Assembly (NCBI GenBank): GCA_902573235.1
Contig: CACGIZ010000002.1
Coordinates: 1-64,000, forward strand
Length of the DNA: 64,000 nt
Source of the DNA: an uncultured Pelagibacteraceae bacterium
GTDB lineage: Bacteria > Pseudomonadota > Alphaproteobacteria > Pelagibacterales > Pelagibacteraceae
Direction: 5' to 3'
Shown: piece by piece, positions 1 to 11,518 of the stretch
How positions within the stretch are numbered: position 1 is the stretch's first letter
Layout of the letters: every line of letters begins with the position of its first letter
Position numbers and translations under genes: made by a program
Notes under the pieces: generated by a model
What the model was told of the DNA's origin: nothing
Seen by the model: only the letters and a program-made list of their open reading frames with translations
Database searches by the model: none

Positions 1-2
1 AA

Positions 3-341
3 ATATACTTCGATTTACTTGAGGCGAGAGAAAAATTAAAAAGAGATGATTTGGTATTTTATAGAATAGAACAACTTTATCCATTTCCAGCAAAAGCTTT
101 AGCAAAAGAGCTTAAATCTTATGCAAAAAAAGCTAAATTTTACTGGTGTCAAGAAGAGCCTAAAAATATGGGTGCTTGGTTTTCAGTTAGAGATTATATC
201 CAATGGACATTAGATAATATAAAGGCTAATAATAAAAATGTTTCTTATATTGGAAGAAGTCCAGATGCATCACCGGCTACAGGTTATGCTAAAAGACATA
301 TTTCTCAACAGCAAGAAATTATAAAAAAAGTTTTTGAATAA
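3..341 (+). CDS. sucA: 2-oxoglutarate dehydrogenase E1 component, C-terminal end (partial)
   Basis: Open from the left edge of the window in frame 3, so only about the last 112 residues are present. The sequence YFDLLEAREK followed by FYRIEQLYPFP and CQEEPKNMGAW is the characteristic C-terminal part of the thiamine-diphosphate E1 subunit that decarboxylates 2-oxoglutarate in the TCA cycle. It ends six bases before sucB, with lpdA after that, so the whole complex is encoded as one transcription unit. The catalytic thiamine-binding region lies outside the window. Confidence 0.95.
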   Translation: MYFDLLEAREKLKRDDLVFYRIEQLYPFPAKALAKELKSYAKKAKFYWCQEEPKNMGAWFSVRDYIQWTLDNIKANNKNVSYIGRSPDASPATGYAKRHISQQQEIIKKVFE

Positions 342-347
342 CATATA

Positions 348-1646
348 ATGAGTGAAAAAATTTTAGTGCCTGTGCTTGGAGAAAGTATCAATGAAGCTAC
401 TGTATCAAAATGGTTAAAAAAAGAAGGTGATGCAGTTGAAGCTGATGAACCAATCGTAGAATTAGAAACGGATAAAGTTAATTTAGAAGTACCCTCACCT
501 GTCTCCGGGACTTTGACAGAAATAAATTCAAAAGATGGCTCTATAGTAGAAGTTGGTGCTTTATTAGGATCTGTATCAGAGAATGGTTCTACAATGAAAA
601 AAGTAGAGAAAATTGAAAAAATTAAACCAACAATAGAAAAAGATAACGTAATTAAGTTAGAAACACAAAATGATGAAGAAGAAACTCAAATTTTTGAGGA
701 GAAAATTGAAGTTGAAGATGCAGATGAAGCGCCACTAGTTCTTACAAAGGAAATAGAAGAGGAACCACTTAAAATGGAATCAAGGAGCGATCAAAGTTTG
801 TCTCCAGCAGTTAGAAAAATAGTTGCAGAAAATAAAATTGATATTTCATCAGTTGAAGGATCTGGAAAAGACGGGAGAATTTTAAAAGGCGACTTGATAG
901 ATTTAATGGGAGTCAATCCACCTCCTTCAGAGAGAAAAATTAAGTATGGTCAAGAAGAAAAAATTAAGATGACGAGATTAAGACAAACAATTGCCAAAAG
1001 ATTAAAGCAAGCCCAAGAAAATGCAGCTTTATTAACTACCTTTAATGAAGTTGACATGTCAAACATTATGGAAATGAGAAAAGAAAATCAGGAAGATTTT
1101 CAAAATAGATATGGTGTAAAATTGGGCTTTATGTCTTTTTTCGTAAAAGCTTGTGTAGTTGCTTTAAAAAATTTCCCTGCAGTCAATGCTGAAATAGAGG
1201 GAGATACGATAGTTTACAAAAATTATTACAACATAAGTTTTGCAGTTGGAACTGATAAAGGCCTTGTAGTACCTGTATTAAAAAATGCTGATGAACTATC
1301 TTTTGCAGATATTGAAAAAAATATTAAACAAATCTCCGAAAAAGCCAAAGAGGGCAAACTTACAATAGAAGATTTACAAGGAGGAACATTTACAATTAGC
1401 AATGGTGGTGTTTATGGCTCAATGTTATCTACACCGATACTTAACTTACCTCAATCAGGTGTGTTGGGTATGCACAATATTGTTGATAGGCCAATCGTTG
1501 TTGATGGTGAAATTAAAATCAGACCAGTAATGTATTTGGCATTATCTTACGATCATAGAATAATTGATGGTAAAGAATCAGTTTCATTTTTAAAGATGAT
1601 TAAAGAAAATTTAGAGGATCCAAGAAGGTTGTTTTTAGATATTTAA
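348..1646 (+). CDS. sucB: 2-oxoglutarate dehydrogenase E2, dihydrolipoamide succinyltransferase
   Basis: Core E2 of the 2-oxoglutarate dehydrogenase complex; it transfers succinyl from lipoamide to CoA. One lipoyl domain fills residues 1-75 with the lipoylated lysine K43 in [10 protein letters not shown] long acidic linker (about 80-150) leads to the E3/E1-binding domain ([14 protein letters not shown], about 155-190). The catalytic acyltransferase domain follows, ending with the HxxxDG motif (H403, D407). At 432 aa it has normal length. The stop codon directly abuts the lpdA start, indicating tight co-expression with E3. Confidence 0.97.
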   Translation: MSEKILVPVLGESINEATVSKWLKKEGDAVEADEPIVELETDKVNLEVPSPVSGTLTEINSKDGSIVEVGALLGSVSENGSTMKKVEKIEKIKPTIEKDNVIKLETQNDEEETQIFEEKIEVEDADEAPLVLTKEIEEEPLKMESRSDQSLSPAVRKIVAENKIDISSVEGSGKDGRILKGDLIDLMGVNPPPSERKIKYGQEEKIKMTRLRQTIAKRLKQAQENAALLTTFNEVDMSNIMEMRKENQEDFQNRYGVKLGFMSFFVKACVVALKNFPAVNAEIEGDTIVYKNYYNISFAVGTDKGLVVPVLKNADELSFADIEKNIKQISEKAKEGKLTIEDLQGGTFTISNGGVYGSMLSTPILNLPQSGVLGMHNIVDRPIVVDGEIKIRPVMYLALSYDHRIIDGKESVSFLKMIKENLEDPRRLFLDI

Positions 1647-3047
1647 ATGGCAGAAAAATTTCAAGCAGTAGTAATTGGTGGTGGTCCAGGAGGCTATGTA
1701 TGTGCAATTAGATTAGCACAGTTAGGATTAAAAACAGCGTGTATTGAGTCAAGAGGAACACTCGGAGGAACTTGTTTAAACGTTGGATGTATTCCCTCGA
1801 AAAGTTTACTTAATTTATCAGAAGAGTTTCATAAAGTTCAAAATTTATCAAATAAAGGAATTGAGATAGGGGAAGTAAAATTAAATCTATCAAAAATGAT
1901 GAAAAGCAAAGATAAGGCTGTCACAATACTAACAAAAGGTGTCGAGTTCTTATTAAAAAAAAATAAGGTAACTTATTTTAAGGGCACCGGAAGTTTTAAA
2001 TCAAAAAATGAAGTTTCAATCAAAGATGAAAAAAATAAAGAAACAATAATAAGTTCTGAAAAAATAATAATTGCTACAGGTTCTGTTCCAGTTTCATTAC
2101 CTGGAATTGATTTTGATGAAAAAATAATTGTCTCTTCGACTGGAGCTTTAAAATTAGAAAAAGTCCCAAAAAAAATGGTTGTTGTGGGTGGAGGTTATAT
2201 CGGTCTTGAAATGGGATCTGTTTGGTCAAGATTAGGTTCGGAGGTGCATGTAATTGAATTTTTGGATCATATTACACCTGGAATGGATAAAGAAATTTCT
2301 CAGGAATTTATGAAGATTTTAAAAAAACAAGGAATTAATTTTCACATGCAACATAAAGTGGAGTTAGTTAAAACAAATGGTTCTGGAGCTATAATTTCAA
2401 CAAAAGATAAAGATGGAAATAAAAAAGATTTTAATACTGATATAGTTCTAGTTTCTGTAGGTAGAAAACCGAATACAAACGGTTTGAATTTAGAAAAAAT
2501 AGGTGTCGAATTAGATGATAGAAAAAGAATAAAAACTAATAAAGATTTTCAAACAAACGTAAAAAACATCTATGCTATCGGCGATGTAATAGTTGGACCT
2601 ATGCTTGCTCATAAAGCTGAGGATGAGGGTATTGCTGTAGCAGAAAACATTGCAGGTCAATCAGGTCATGTAAATTATAATACTATTCCAGGAGTTATTT
2701 ACACAACACCTGAAGTTGCATCTATTGGGCAAACCGAAGAGCAATTAAAAGAGAAAAACATTAAATATAAAATAGGTAAGTTTTCGTTCATGGCGAATTC
2801 AAGAGCTAAAGCAATTGACGACTCTGAAGGTTTTGTAAAAATTTTAGCTGATGAAAAAACTGATAAAGTTCTAGGAGCACACTTGATAGGACCACATGCT
2901 GGAGAATTAATTGCCGAAATAGGGGTTGCTATGGAGTTTGGTGCAAGCTCAGAGGATATCGCTAGGACATGTCATGCACATCCTACTTTTTCAGAAGCTG
3001 TAAAAGAGGCAGCATTATCTGTAGATAAAAGAGCGATACACTCTTAA
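1647..3047 (+). CDS. lpdA: Dihydrolipoamide dehydrogenase (E3)
   Basis: FAD-dependent disulfide oxidoreductase that reoxidises dihydrolipoamide with NAD+ for the 2-oxoglutarate complex, and possibly for other lipoamide complexes. The N-terminus has the dinucleotide fold GGGPGGYVCA, and the redox-active disulfide is C43/C48 in GGTCLNVGCIPSK. A second GGGYIGLEMG fold binds NAD. The C-terminal interface domain carries the catalytic HPTFSE (H445, E450). At 466 aa it is full length. It starts at the base after the sucB stop. Confidence 0.97.
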   Translation: MAEKFQAVVIGGGPGGYVCAIRLAQLGLKTACIESRGTLGGTCLNVGCIPSKSLLNLSEEFHKVQNLSNKGIEIGEVKLNLSKMMKSKDKAVTILTKGVEFLLKKNKVTYFKGTGSFKSKNEVSIKDEKNKETIISSEKIIIATGSVPVSLPGIDFDEKIIVSSTGALKLEKVPKKMVVVGGGYIGLEMGSVWSRLGSEVHVIEFLDHITPGMDKEISQEFMKILKKQGINFHMQHKVELVKTNGSGAIISTKDKDGNKKDFNTDIVLVSVGRKPNTNGLNLEKIGVELDDRKRIKTNKDFQTNVKNIYAIGDVIVGPMLAHKAEDEGIAVAENIAGQSGHVNYNTIPGVIYTTPEVASIGQTEEQLKEKNIKYKIGKFSFMANSRAKAIDDSEGFVKILADEKTDKVLGAHLIGPHAGELIAEIGVAMEFGASSEDIARTCHAHPTFSEAVKEAALSVDKRAIHS

Positions 3048-3055
3048 AAATTTTT

Positions 3056-3072
3056 CATATTATCTTAATATG
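3056..3072 (+). repeat. Perfect inverted repeat enclosing the priA start codon
   Basis: CATATTA (3056-3062) and TAATATG (3066-3072) are exact reverse complements separated by three bases, and the second arm contains the priA ATG (3070-3072). In the mRNA this could form a 7-bp AU-rich hairpin over the initiation codon. In such AT-rich DNA a chance palindrome is possible, so function is only a suggestion. Confidence 0.35.
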
Positions 3073-5025
3073 AATTTCCCGATTCTTTTACCAAATATAT
3101 TTAATCATCCTTTTACTTATGAGAGTGATTTAAAATTAGAAATTGGCGATTTCGTCGAAGTTCCATTTGGTAAATCCAAAATTGTAGGAGTTGTTTGGAA
3201 CGAGTTTGAACAAAATAATGTTAAAAGTTTCAAAATTAAAAAGATAATAAGAAAACTAGAGACTCCTAAACTCAAAAAAAAAACACTTGAATTTTTAAAT
3301 TGGTTTGCAGAATATAATATTGTCCCTAAAGGCATGACTTTAAAGCTTCTTTTATGTAGTGGCAAAGCTATAGAAAAAATTGATAACAAATTTTATAAAG
3401 ATTTTAATTTCAAAATAAAAAATAATTTATTTAAATTAACTGAAGATCAAAAGAAAATTTTAAATGAAATAAATTTTTCAAACAATAAATTTAACGTTCA
3501 TGTTTTACAAGGCACGACTGGTTCAGGTAAAACAATAGTGTATTTTGAAGCCTTAAAATCTATTTTAAAAAGAAAATATCAAGGCTTGATTATGTTGCCA
3601 GAAATTGGATTAACAAATCAATTTGAAAAAAAATTTATTGAATTTTTTGGTTTTAAACCTGCGATTTGGCATTCTGGTGTTAGTAAAAAAAATAAAGAAA
3701 TAATTTGGAGCGGAATAGCTAATGGTAAAATAAAAGTAGTAATAGGTGCACGATCATCTTTATTCTTACCTTTTAAAAATCTAGGATTAATAGTAGTTGA
3801 TGAAGAACATGACCAATCTTACAAGCAGGACGAGGGAATTATATATAATGCAAGAGACATGGCAATATCCAGAGGATCATTTGAAAATATTCCAGTAAAT
3901 TTAATTACCGCTGTTCCTTCAATAGAAACTTATGAAAATATAAAAAAAAAAAAATATAAAGTATCAAAGCTTCAACAAAGATATCAAAATGCCTCTCTGC
4001 CAAATTATGAAATACTAAATCTAAACAATATAAAATTAGAAAAACAATCCTGGCTTTCAAAAGAAATAATTGAAAGAGTAAATTTTCATTTAGCAAAAAA
4101 GGACCAAGTATTATTTTTTTTAAACAGGAGAGGCTTTTCACCTAACGCGTTATGTAAGAAATGTTTTAATAGTTTTTCATGTCCAAATTGTTCTATAAAT
4201 TTAGTCTATCACAAGAATAAGAACAACTTGTTATGTCATTATTGTGGATTTAAAAGTAATTTAAAAAGAAATTGTTCTAAAAATGGAACCTGTGATCTTA
4301 TCTTTAGTGGGCCAGGTGTTGAAAGAATTTCTGAGGAAGTAAAAAAATATTTTCCATCAAAAAAAATTGAAATATTTTCAAGTGACACAATGAATAAAAA
4401 AAACTCAAAAGATAAATTAGAAAAAATAATTAATAATGAAATTCAAATTTTAGTTGGTACCCAATTAATTTCTAAAGGTTTTCATTTTCCAAATCTTAAT
4501 TGTATTGTGGTAGTAGATATAGATTTATCGTCCCAAGGTCATGATTTGAGAAGTTCGGAAAAAAATTTACAATTATATCATCAGTTATCAGGAAGAGCAG
4601 GCCGAACAGGAAAACCTTCGACTGTTTATTTTCAAACTTATAATTCTAATTCAAAATTAATTTCAGATATTACAAATAAAAATCCAGAAATTTTTCTAGA
4701 TACAGAAATAGAAATAAGAAGGAAAAATGACCTTCCTCCTTTTCAAAGATTTATTTCTTTAATTTTAACAGGAGAAAATGAAAGTAAACTAGAAAAAGAA
4801 GCAATAAAACTTAAAACATCATTAAAAAAAAAGATTAATGGAAAAATTTTAGGTCCGGTGAGTGCACCCATTTTTAGATTGAGAAGAAAGTATCGTGTAA
4901 GACTACTTATCAGAGGCTCCAAAACTCTAAAGTTACAGAGATCTTTAGCATTAATAATTCAAAAATATAAATTTTTGCCAGGAATAAAACTTTCAGTTGA
5001 TGTTGATCCAATAAGCTTTAATTAA
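3070..5025 (+). CDS. priA: Primosomal replication restart helicase PriA
   Basis: DNA helicase that recognises stalled or repaired forks and reloads the replicative helicase. Visible parts are the Walker A GTTGSGKT at 148-155, the DEEH box at 244-247, and eight zinc-binding cysteines in four CxxC-like pairs between C362 and C408. Motif GTQLISKGFHFPN and the arginine finger region LSGRAGRTGKP lie further on. At 651 aa it is shorter than the roughly 730 aa enterobacterial protein, mostly in the N-terminal 3'-end-binding part. It lies between lpdA and the ATP synthase operon. A 13-A run lies inside the gene at 3942-3954. Confidence 0.95.
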   Translation: MNFPILLPNIFNHPFTYESDLKLEIGDFVEVPFGKSKIVGVVWNEFEQNNVKSFKIKKIIRKLETPKLKKKTLEFLNWFAEYNIVPKGMTLKLLLCSGKAIEKIDNKFYKDFNFKIKNNLFKLTEDQKKILNEINFSNNKFNVHVLQGTTGSGKTIVYFEALKSILKRKYQGLIMLPEIGLTNQFEKKFIEFFGFKPAIWHSGVSKKNKEIIWSGIANGKIKVVIGARSSLFLPFKNLGLIVVDEEHDQSYKQDEGIIYNARDMAISRGSFENIPVNLITAVPSIETYENIKKKKYKVSKLQQRYQNASLPNYEILNLNNIKLEKQSWLSKEIIERVNFHLAKKDQVLFFLNRRGFSPNALCKKCFNSFSCPNCSINLVYHKNKNNLLCHYCGFKSNLKRNCSKNGTCDLIFSGPGVERISEEVKKYFPSKKIEIFSSDTMNKKNSKDKLEKIINNEIQILVGTQLISKGFHFPNLNCIVVVDIDLSSQGHDLRSSEKNLQLYHQLSGRAGRTGKPSTVYFQTYNSNSKLISDITNKNPEIFLDTEIEIRRKNDLPPFQRFISLILTGENESKLEKEAIKLKTSLKKKINGKILGPVSAPIFRLRRKYRVRLLIRGSKTLKLQRSLALIIQKYKFLPGIKLSVDVDPISFN

Positions 5026-5093
5026 AGCCCAAAAAAAACAGTTTTTAGTTAACGTGTTACTTGAAGACTAAAAGGGCATATGTTAATTAAAAC

Positions 5094-5113
5094 GTGATTT
5101 TATAATTAATCAC
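5094..5113 (+). promoter_or_regulatory. Candidate atp operon promoter region with -10 box and dyad
   Basis: A perfect TATAAT lies at 5101-5106, in the middle of an inverted repeat GTGATT (5094-5099) / AATCAC (5108-5113). The start codon of atpH is 22 bases downstream, so a short leader would result. I see no good -35 hexamer at the proper distance. The dyad overlapping the -10 could therefore be an operator, or the promoter may need an activator. The hexamer AACGTG also occurs twice, at 5051 and 5091. No experimental basis is available here. Confidence 0.4.
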
Positions 5114-5134
5114 ATACATTTTTGAGGTAATAAA

Positions 5135-5692
5135 TTGAGCAAAAACAAGGGATTTTCTGACACTTCAGCTAATAGATATTCTCTAGCTTTATTTGAGCTA
5201 GCGAGTGAATCAAATTTGCTTAATCAAGTTGAGGAAAATTCAACAAGTATTTTGAATTTAATATCAAATAATGAGGATTTTAAAAATTTTGTAAAAGATC
5301 CCACACTAAGTCGTGATGATTTACTTAAAACTATAAATAAGATATCAGAAAGTTTTAAATTAGAAAAATTATTTAAAAATTTCATAAGTTTCCTTATAAC
5401 AAAAAGAAGATTTTTTTATGTTGAACAAATTCTTAAAAACTTCAAAGAAATTTGTTCAGAAAAAAGAGGTGAGTTAAAGGCCGAGATAAAATCAGCAAAA
5501 GAGTTAACTCAAGAGGAAATAAACAAAATCACAGAGGAACTATCAAATAATTTCAAATCAAAAATTAAATTAAATTATAATTATGATAAAAGTTTAATCG
5601 GAGGTTTAGTTGTACAAGTTGGAAGTACGATGATTGATACCTCTATTAAGAAAAAGTTACAACAAATAGAAACAAGAATGATAGAGGCATAA
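5135..5692 (+). CDS. atpH: F1 ATP synthase subunit delta
   Basis: Peripheral stalk subunit linking the F1 head to the Fo b subunits. The 185 aa length and the conserved N-terminal pattern [12 protein letters not shown] identify OSCP/delta; the C-terminus [23 protein letters not shown] is diagnostic. The start is TTG at 5135, supported by a GAGGT ribosome-binding sequence at 5124-5128. It is the first gene of atpHAGDC, the standard alphaproteobacterial F1 operon. The Fo genes are not in the window. Confidence 0.95.
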   Translation: MSKNKGFSDTSANRYSLALFELASESNLLNQVEENSTSILNLISNNEDFKNFVKDPTLSRDDLLKTINKISESFKLEKLFKNFISFLITKRRFFYVEQILKNFKEICSEKRGELKAEIKSAKELTQEEINKITEELSNNFKSKIKLNYNYDKSLIGGLVVQVGSTMIDTSIKKKLQQIETRMIEA

Positions 5693-5693
5693 T

Positions 5694-7229
5694 ATGGAAA
5701 TTAATCCTTCTGAAGTTACAAAAATCTTAAAAGAACAAATTAAAAATTTTGGTGAAAAAGCAGAAATATCTGAAGTTGGACAGGTTTTGTCAGTCGGAGA
5801 TGGTATAGCTAGGATTTATGGTTTAGACAATGTTCAGGCTGGAGAAATGGTTGAATTTTCTGATGGTTCAAAAGGAATGGCTTTAAATTTAGAAAGTGAA
5901 AATGTTGGAGTAGTAATTTTTGGAGATGATAGAAATATTAAAGAAGGAGATGTTGTTAAAAGAACAGGAAGTATTGTAGATACTCCAGTTGGTAAAGAAT
6001 TGTTAGGTAGAGTTGTTGATGGATTGGGCAATCCAATCGATGGCAAAGGAGCTTTAAATAAAGGTGTTAAAAAAAGCAGAGTAGAAGTAAAAGCACCTGG
6101 AATTATTCCGAGACAATCGGTAAGTGAGCCAATGCAAACAGGATTAAAATCTATTGACAGTCTAGTTCCTATTGGAAGAGGTCAAAGAGAATTAATTATT
6201 GGAGACAGACAAACTGGAAAAACAGCAGTCGCAATTGATGCAATTATAAACCAAAAAAAAATTAATGAATCTGGAGATGAAAAACAAAAACTTTATTGTA
6301 TTTATGTTGCTGTCGGACAAAAAAGATCTACTGTTAGGCAAATTCAAAAAACTTTGGAAGAAGCTGGAGCGATGGAATATACAACTATTGTTGCTGCTAC
6401 AGCCTCAGACTCAGCACCTCTACAATTTTTAGCTCCATACACAGGGTGTGCTATGGGAGAATATTTTAGAGACAATGGAATGCATGCGTTGATAATTTAC
6501 GATGATTTATCAAAACAGGCGGTAGCTTATAGACAAATGTCATTAATATTAAGAAGACCTCCAGGTAGAGAGGCGTATCCAGGAGACGTGTTTTATCTTC
6601 ATAGCAGATTACTTGAAAGAGCTGCGAAATTAAGTGACGAACATGGTGGAGGTTCTTTAACTGCATTACCAATTATCGAAACGCAAGGAGGAGATGTTTC
6701 CGCCTACATACCAACAAATGTAATATCTATTACTGATGGTCAAATTTTTTTGGAAACAGAGCTGTTTAATCAAGGTATTAGACCTGCAATCAACGTAGGA
6801 TTATCTGTATCAAGAGTTGGTTCTGCTGCCCAAACTAAAGCAATGAAAAAAGTGTCAGGCTCAATGAAACTTGAATTAGCACAATACAGAGAAATGGCAG
6901 CATTTGCTCAGTTTGGATCTGACTTAGATGCTTCAACACAACAACTCTTAAATAGAGGGTCTAAATTAACGGAGCTTTTAAAGCAAAAACAATATACTCC
7001 GATGACAGTTGCAGAACAGGTAATCTCTGTGTTTTGTGGTGTTAAGGGTTATCTTGATGATATTGATTTAAAAGATATTGCAGATTTTGAAAACAAAATT
7101 ATTGAAAGATGTAAGTCAGACAAATCTGAGATAATAGACTCAATTTTAAGTTCAGGTAAACTTGAGGAGAATTCAGAAAAAAGTTTAATCGAGGTGATTA
7201 CGAATTTAAAAAAAAACTTTAAATCTTAA
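5694..7229 (+). CDS. atpA: F1 ATP synthase subunit alpha
   Basis: Non-catalytic nucleotide-binding subunit of the F1 hexamer. The Walker A GDRQTGKT lies at residues 170-177, and the ATP synthase alpha/beta signature region [17 protein letters not shown] follows. At 511 aa it matches the family length exactly. It starts one base after the atpH stop, consistent with translational coupling. Confidence 0.98.
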   Translation: MEINPSEVTKILKEQIKNFGEKAEISEVGQVLSVGDGIARIYGLDNVQAGEMVEFSDGSKGMALNLESENVGVVIFGDDRNIKEGDVVKRTGSIVDTPVGKELLGRVVDGLGNPIDGKGALNKGVKKSRVEVKAPGIIPRQSVSEPMQTGLKSIDSLVPIGRGQRELIIGDRQTGKTAVAIDAIINQKKINESGDEKQKLYCIYVAVGQKRSTVRQIQKTLEEAGAMEYTTIVAATASDSAPLQFLAPYTGCAMGEYFRDNGMHALIIYDDLSKQAVAYRQMSLILRRPPGREAYPGDVFYLHSRLLERAAKLSDEHGGGSLTALPIIETQGGDVSAYIPTNVISITDGQIFLETELFNQGIRPAINVGLSVSRVGSAAQTKAMKKVSGSMKLELAQYREMAAFAQFGSDLDASTQQLLNRGSKLTELLKQKQYTPMTVAEQVISVFCGVKGYLDDIDLKDIADFENKIIERCKSDKSEIIDSILSSGKLEENSEKSLIEVITNLKKNFKS

Positions 7230-7233
7230 ATTT

Positions 7234-8106
7234 ATGGCTAGTTTAGACGATCTAAAAAAAAGGATTACAAGTGTAAAATCAACACAAAAAATTACTAAAG
7301 CTATGAAAATGGTTGCCGCAGCTAAACTTAAAAGAGCTCAAGAAAGTGCAGAAAAAGGAAGACCTTACTCTGAAAAAATGAATAACGTAATTTTAAATTT
7401 ATCAAATGGAATATCAGACAAAGACAATGCACCGAAATTATTATCTGGTTCTGGTAAAGAACAAATTCATCTATGTGTTGTTATGACATCTGATAGAGGG
7501 TTATGTGGTGGTTTTAATGCAAATATAATTAAAAAAGCCAAAAGTCATTTTGCTAAGTTAGCAAGAGAGGGAAAAGAATTGAAAATCGTTACTGTAGGTT
7601 CTAAGGGAAATGATCAATTAAAAAGAGCTTATGGTGACAAAATTATTGAAAATATATCTTTTAAGAATTCAAAAAATGCAAATTATTTCGATGCTGATAA
7701 AGTTGGAAAAATAATTATTGAAAAATTTGAAAAAGAAGAATTTGATATTTGTACAATTTTTTATAACCAATTTAAAAATGTAATTACTCAAATACCACAA
7801 GCTCAACAGATCATTCCATTAAATACTGTTGACGATGAAAATAAATCAGATGAAACATATGAATTTGAACCAGATGAAGACGAAATTTTAAACAATTTAT
7901 TACCCAAAAATATTTCAACACAAATATTTAAAGCAATGTTAGAGAATTCAGCTAGCGAACAAGGTGCAAGAATGAGTGCGATGGATAATGCTACCAGAAA
8001 CGCAGGTGAAATGGTTGACAAACTTACTATTGAGTATAATAGAAGTCGTCAAGCAGCAATTACCAAAGAATTAATTGAAATTATATCAGGAGCAGAAAGT
8101 TTATAG
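7234..8106 (+). CDS. atpG: F1 ATP synthase subunit gamma
   Basis: Central rotor shaft that couples proton flow through Fo to catalysis in F1. The N-terminal helix contains ITKAMKMVAAAKLKRAQ and the C-terminal helix contains MDNATRNAGEMVDKLTIEYN, the two halves of the gamma coiled coil. In between is the globular MTSDRGLCGGFNANI block. At 290 aa it is of usual length. It lies four bases after atpA and three bases before atpD. Confidence 0.97.
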   Translation: MASLDDLKKRITSVKSTQKITKAMKMVAAAKLKRAQESAEKGRPYSEKMNNVILNLSNGISDKDNAPKLLSGSGKEQIHLCVVMTSDRGLCGGFNANIIKKAKSHFAKLAREGKELKIVTVGSKGNDQLKRAYGDKIIENISFKNSKNANYFDADKVGKIIIEKFEKEEFDICTIFYNQFKNVITQIPQAQQIIPLNTVDDENKSDETYEFEPDEDEILNNLLPKNISTQIFKAMLENSASEQGARMSAMDNATRNAGEMVDKLTIEYNRSRQAAITKELIEIISGAESL

Positions 8107-9527
<1,421 letters not shown>

Positions 9528-9528
<1 letters not shown>

Positions 9529-9920
9529 TGAGTGAAGAATTTAAGATCGAAATAGTAAACCCAGAAAAATCTTTTCTATCAAAAGATGATGTTACAGAAG
9601 TAATTGTGCCAGCTTTTGAGGGAGAAATGGGTATACTAAAAGATCATATCTCTATAATTTCATTCTTAAAACCTGGGATAATAACTATTTTTTCAAAATC
9701 AGGAGAAGATAAATTTTATGTTGAAGATGGTATAGTTGAATTTAAAAGTAATAATTTATCCGTGTTAACTAGCTCGATTTTTAACTTGAAAGAAATGGAA
9801 AAAAGCAAGCTTCAAGATTTGATTAAAACTGCAGAGGAAGAATCAAATAAACTAGAAATAAGTGATCAATCTAAATATTTAGCAGATCAAAAAATTGAAG
9901 TTTTAAAGACTCTTAATTAA
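9528..9920 (+). CDS. atpC: F1 ATP synthase subunit epsilon
   Basis: Epsilon subunit of the central stalk; it regulates ATP hydrolysis. The N-terminal beta-sandwich is recognisable in the segment VTEVIVPAFEGEMGILKDH. At 130 aa it is close to the usual 130-140 aa, with a short C-terminal helical part. It ends in an 8-base convergent overlap with rppH, so no terminator fits between the two operons. Confidence 0.94.
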
Positions 9921-10389
9921 TTATTTTTTTAATTTTTTCTTTGAGCTCTTTGTATACATGAAGTTTGAAGTCCACTACAACTTCGGTAATTTCATTTAAA
10001 TCTATCCATTTCCAATCCAAAAATTCAGGATTATCAGTTTTGATATTTATATCGTTATCTTTACCCAAATATCTCATTAGAAACCATTTTTGTCTTTGAC
10101 CTTTATATTTACCTTTCCAAATTATCCCTAACAAATGTTCAGGAAGTTCATACATTGTTGTGCCTTCAATTTCTTTGATAAATTCTAAGTTTTTCATTCC
10201 TGTTTCCTCTTCTAATTCCCTATAAGCTGCATCTATAGGTTTTTCTCCATCATCAACTCCTCCCTGAGGCATTTGCCAAAAATCCTTTGGGTTATCAATT
10301 CTTTTTGCTACAAAAATTTTATTTTGTTGGTTCAATACGATAATGCCAACACCATTCCGAAGAGGTAAATTTCTAAATTTTTCATCCAT
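9913..10389 (-). CDS. rppH: RNA pyrophosphohydrolase (Nudix), RppH-like
   Basis: Nudix hydrolase expected to remove pyrophosphate from the 5' end of mRNA, or to act on dinucleoside polyphosphates. The complete Nudix box GX5EX7REUXEEXGU spans GGVDDGE to REEL-type residues ending ETGM. The opening LRNGVGIIVLNQQNKIFVAKR and FWQMPQGG match RppH. I place the start at the internal ATG at 10389 (MDEKFRN), which gives an 8-base overlap with ctpA. An ATG at 10407 in the same frame would add six residues and lengthen the overlap. It is the last gene of the rplU-rppH run. Confidence 0.88.
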   Translation of the reverse strand: MDEKFRNLPLRNGVGIIVLNQQNKIFVAKRIDNPKDFWQMPQGGVDDGEKPIDAAYRELEEETGMKNLEFIKEIEGTTMYELPEHLLGIIWKGKYKGQRQKWFLMRYLGKDNDINIKTDNPEFLDWKWIDLNEITEVVVDFKLHVYKELKEKIKKIIN

Positions 10390-11518
10390 TAAGTAATTTA
10401 ATGGCATAGTTTAATTGATTATCTGTCTCTGTTTTTATCCTAAAATCATCCGTCTCTTCATCAACTTCAATATCAGGTGACACCCCAACTTCTGAAATTG
10501 ATTTACCTGATGGAAGGTAATATTTTGCAACTGTTAATCTGATTGCCCCATCATTTTTTAAAGGAATAATTGATTGTACTGAACCTTTTCCATAACTGTT
10601 TTCTCCTAATAAAATTGCTCTTTTGTGATCTTTTAAAGCACCTGCCACAATTTCTGATGCCGAAGCAGATCCATAATTAATTAGTACAACGATCGTCTTA
10701 CCGTTTGTTAAATCGCCTTTCTTTGCAAACCATTTTCTATTTTCTGATGATTTTCTACTTTTAGTAGATACAATTTCACCATCATTTAAAAAAAAGTCAG
10801 AAATTTTGATAGCTTGGGAAAGCAATCCCCCAGGATTATTTCTTAAATCTAATATATATGCTTTAACATTTTTGTTTTCCTCAAATTTATTAATTTCTTT
10901 CTTGATTTGTTTTCCACTATTTTCATTAAATGAAGTTAATCTGATATATCCAATATTTTTTTCTAAAAGATCTGCTTTGACAGATTTGATTTGAATGACT
11001 TCTCTTACAATATTGAAAGTCAATGCTTTTTTCTCTCCTCTTCTTCTAATAGTTAGTTCAATTCCTGAACCCACAGGACCTCTCATTAGATCTACTGCTT
11101 CACTCAAAGATTTTCCTTGAACTTGGATATCATTTATTTTGACTATATAATCTCCAGCTTTAATACCAGCTCTTGATGCAGGTGTATCGTCTATTGGAGA
11201 AATAACTTTAACGACTCCCGACTCCATACTTACTTCAATACCGAGTCCACCAAACTCACCACTTGTTTCAGTTTGCATTTCATTAAATATTTCAGGTGAC
11301 ATATAAGCCGAGTAAGGATCAAGAGATTGGAGGAGACCATTAATTGCAGAGTCCATACTTTCTGATTGATTAATTTCATCTACGTATTCTTTATTAATTT
11401 TTTCAAGAACTTCTCCAAATAAATCAATTTTATTATAGATATTATTTTCAGATGATGAAACTCCTTGAAAAGAAATCAAAGAAAGTAAAATTAAAAATTT
11501 AAGTTGTTTTTTGATCAT
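10382..11518 (-). CDS. ctpA: Carboxy-terminal processing protease CtpA (S41 family)
   Basis: Periplasmic serine/lysine-dyad protease. The chosen start at 11518 overlaps the rsfS stop as ATGA and puts a signal peptide (MIKKQLKFLILLSLISFQG) at the N-terminus; an in-frame upstream ATG at 11554 would bury it. A PDZ domain follows (GGLGIEVSMESGVVKVISP, then AGIKAGDYIVKIND). The catalytic core is YGSASASEIVAGAL with ENSYGKGSVQS downstream. At 378 aa it is slightly shorter than most family members. RppH beside CtpA is common in alphaproteobacteria. Confidence 0.93.
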   Translation of the reverse strand: MIKKQLKFLILLSLISFQGVSSSENNIYNKIDLFGEVLEKINKEYVDEINQSESMDSAINGLLQSLDPYSAYMSPEIFNEMQTETSGEFGGLGIEVSMESGVVKVISPIDDTPASRAGIKAGDYIVKINDIQVQGKSLSEAVDLMRGPVGSGIELTIRRRGEKKALTFNIVREVIQIKSVKADLLEKNIGYIRLTSFNENSGKQIKKEINKFEENKNVKAYILDLRNNPGGLLSQAIKISDFFLNDGEIVSTKSRKSSENRKWFAKKGDLTNGKTIVVLINYGSASASEIVAGALKDHKRAILLGENSYGKGSVQSIIPLKNDGAIRLTVAKYYLPSGKSISEVGVSPDIEVDEETDDFRIKTETDNQLNYAIKLLNG

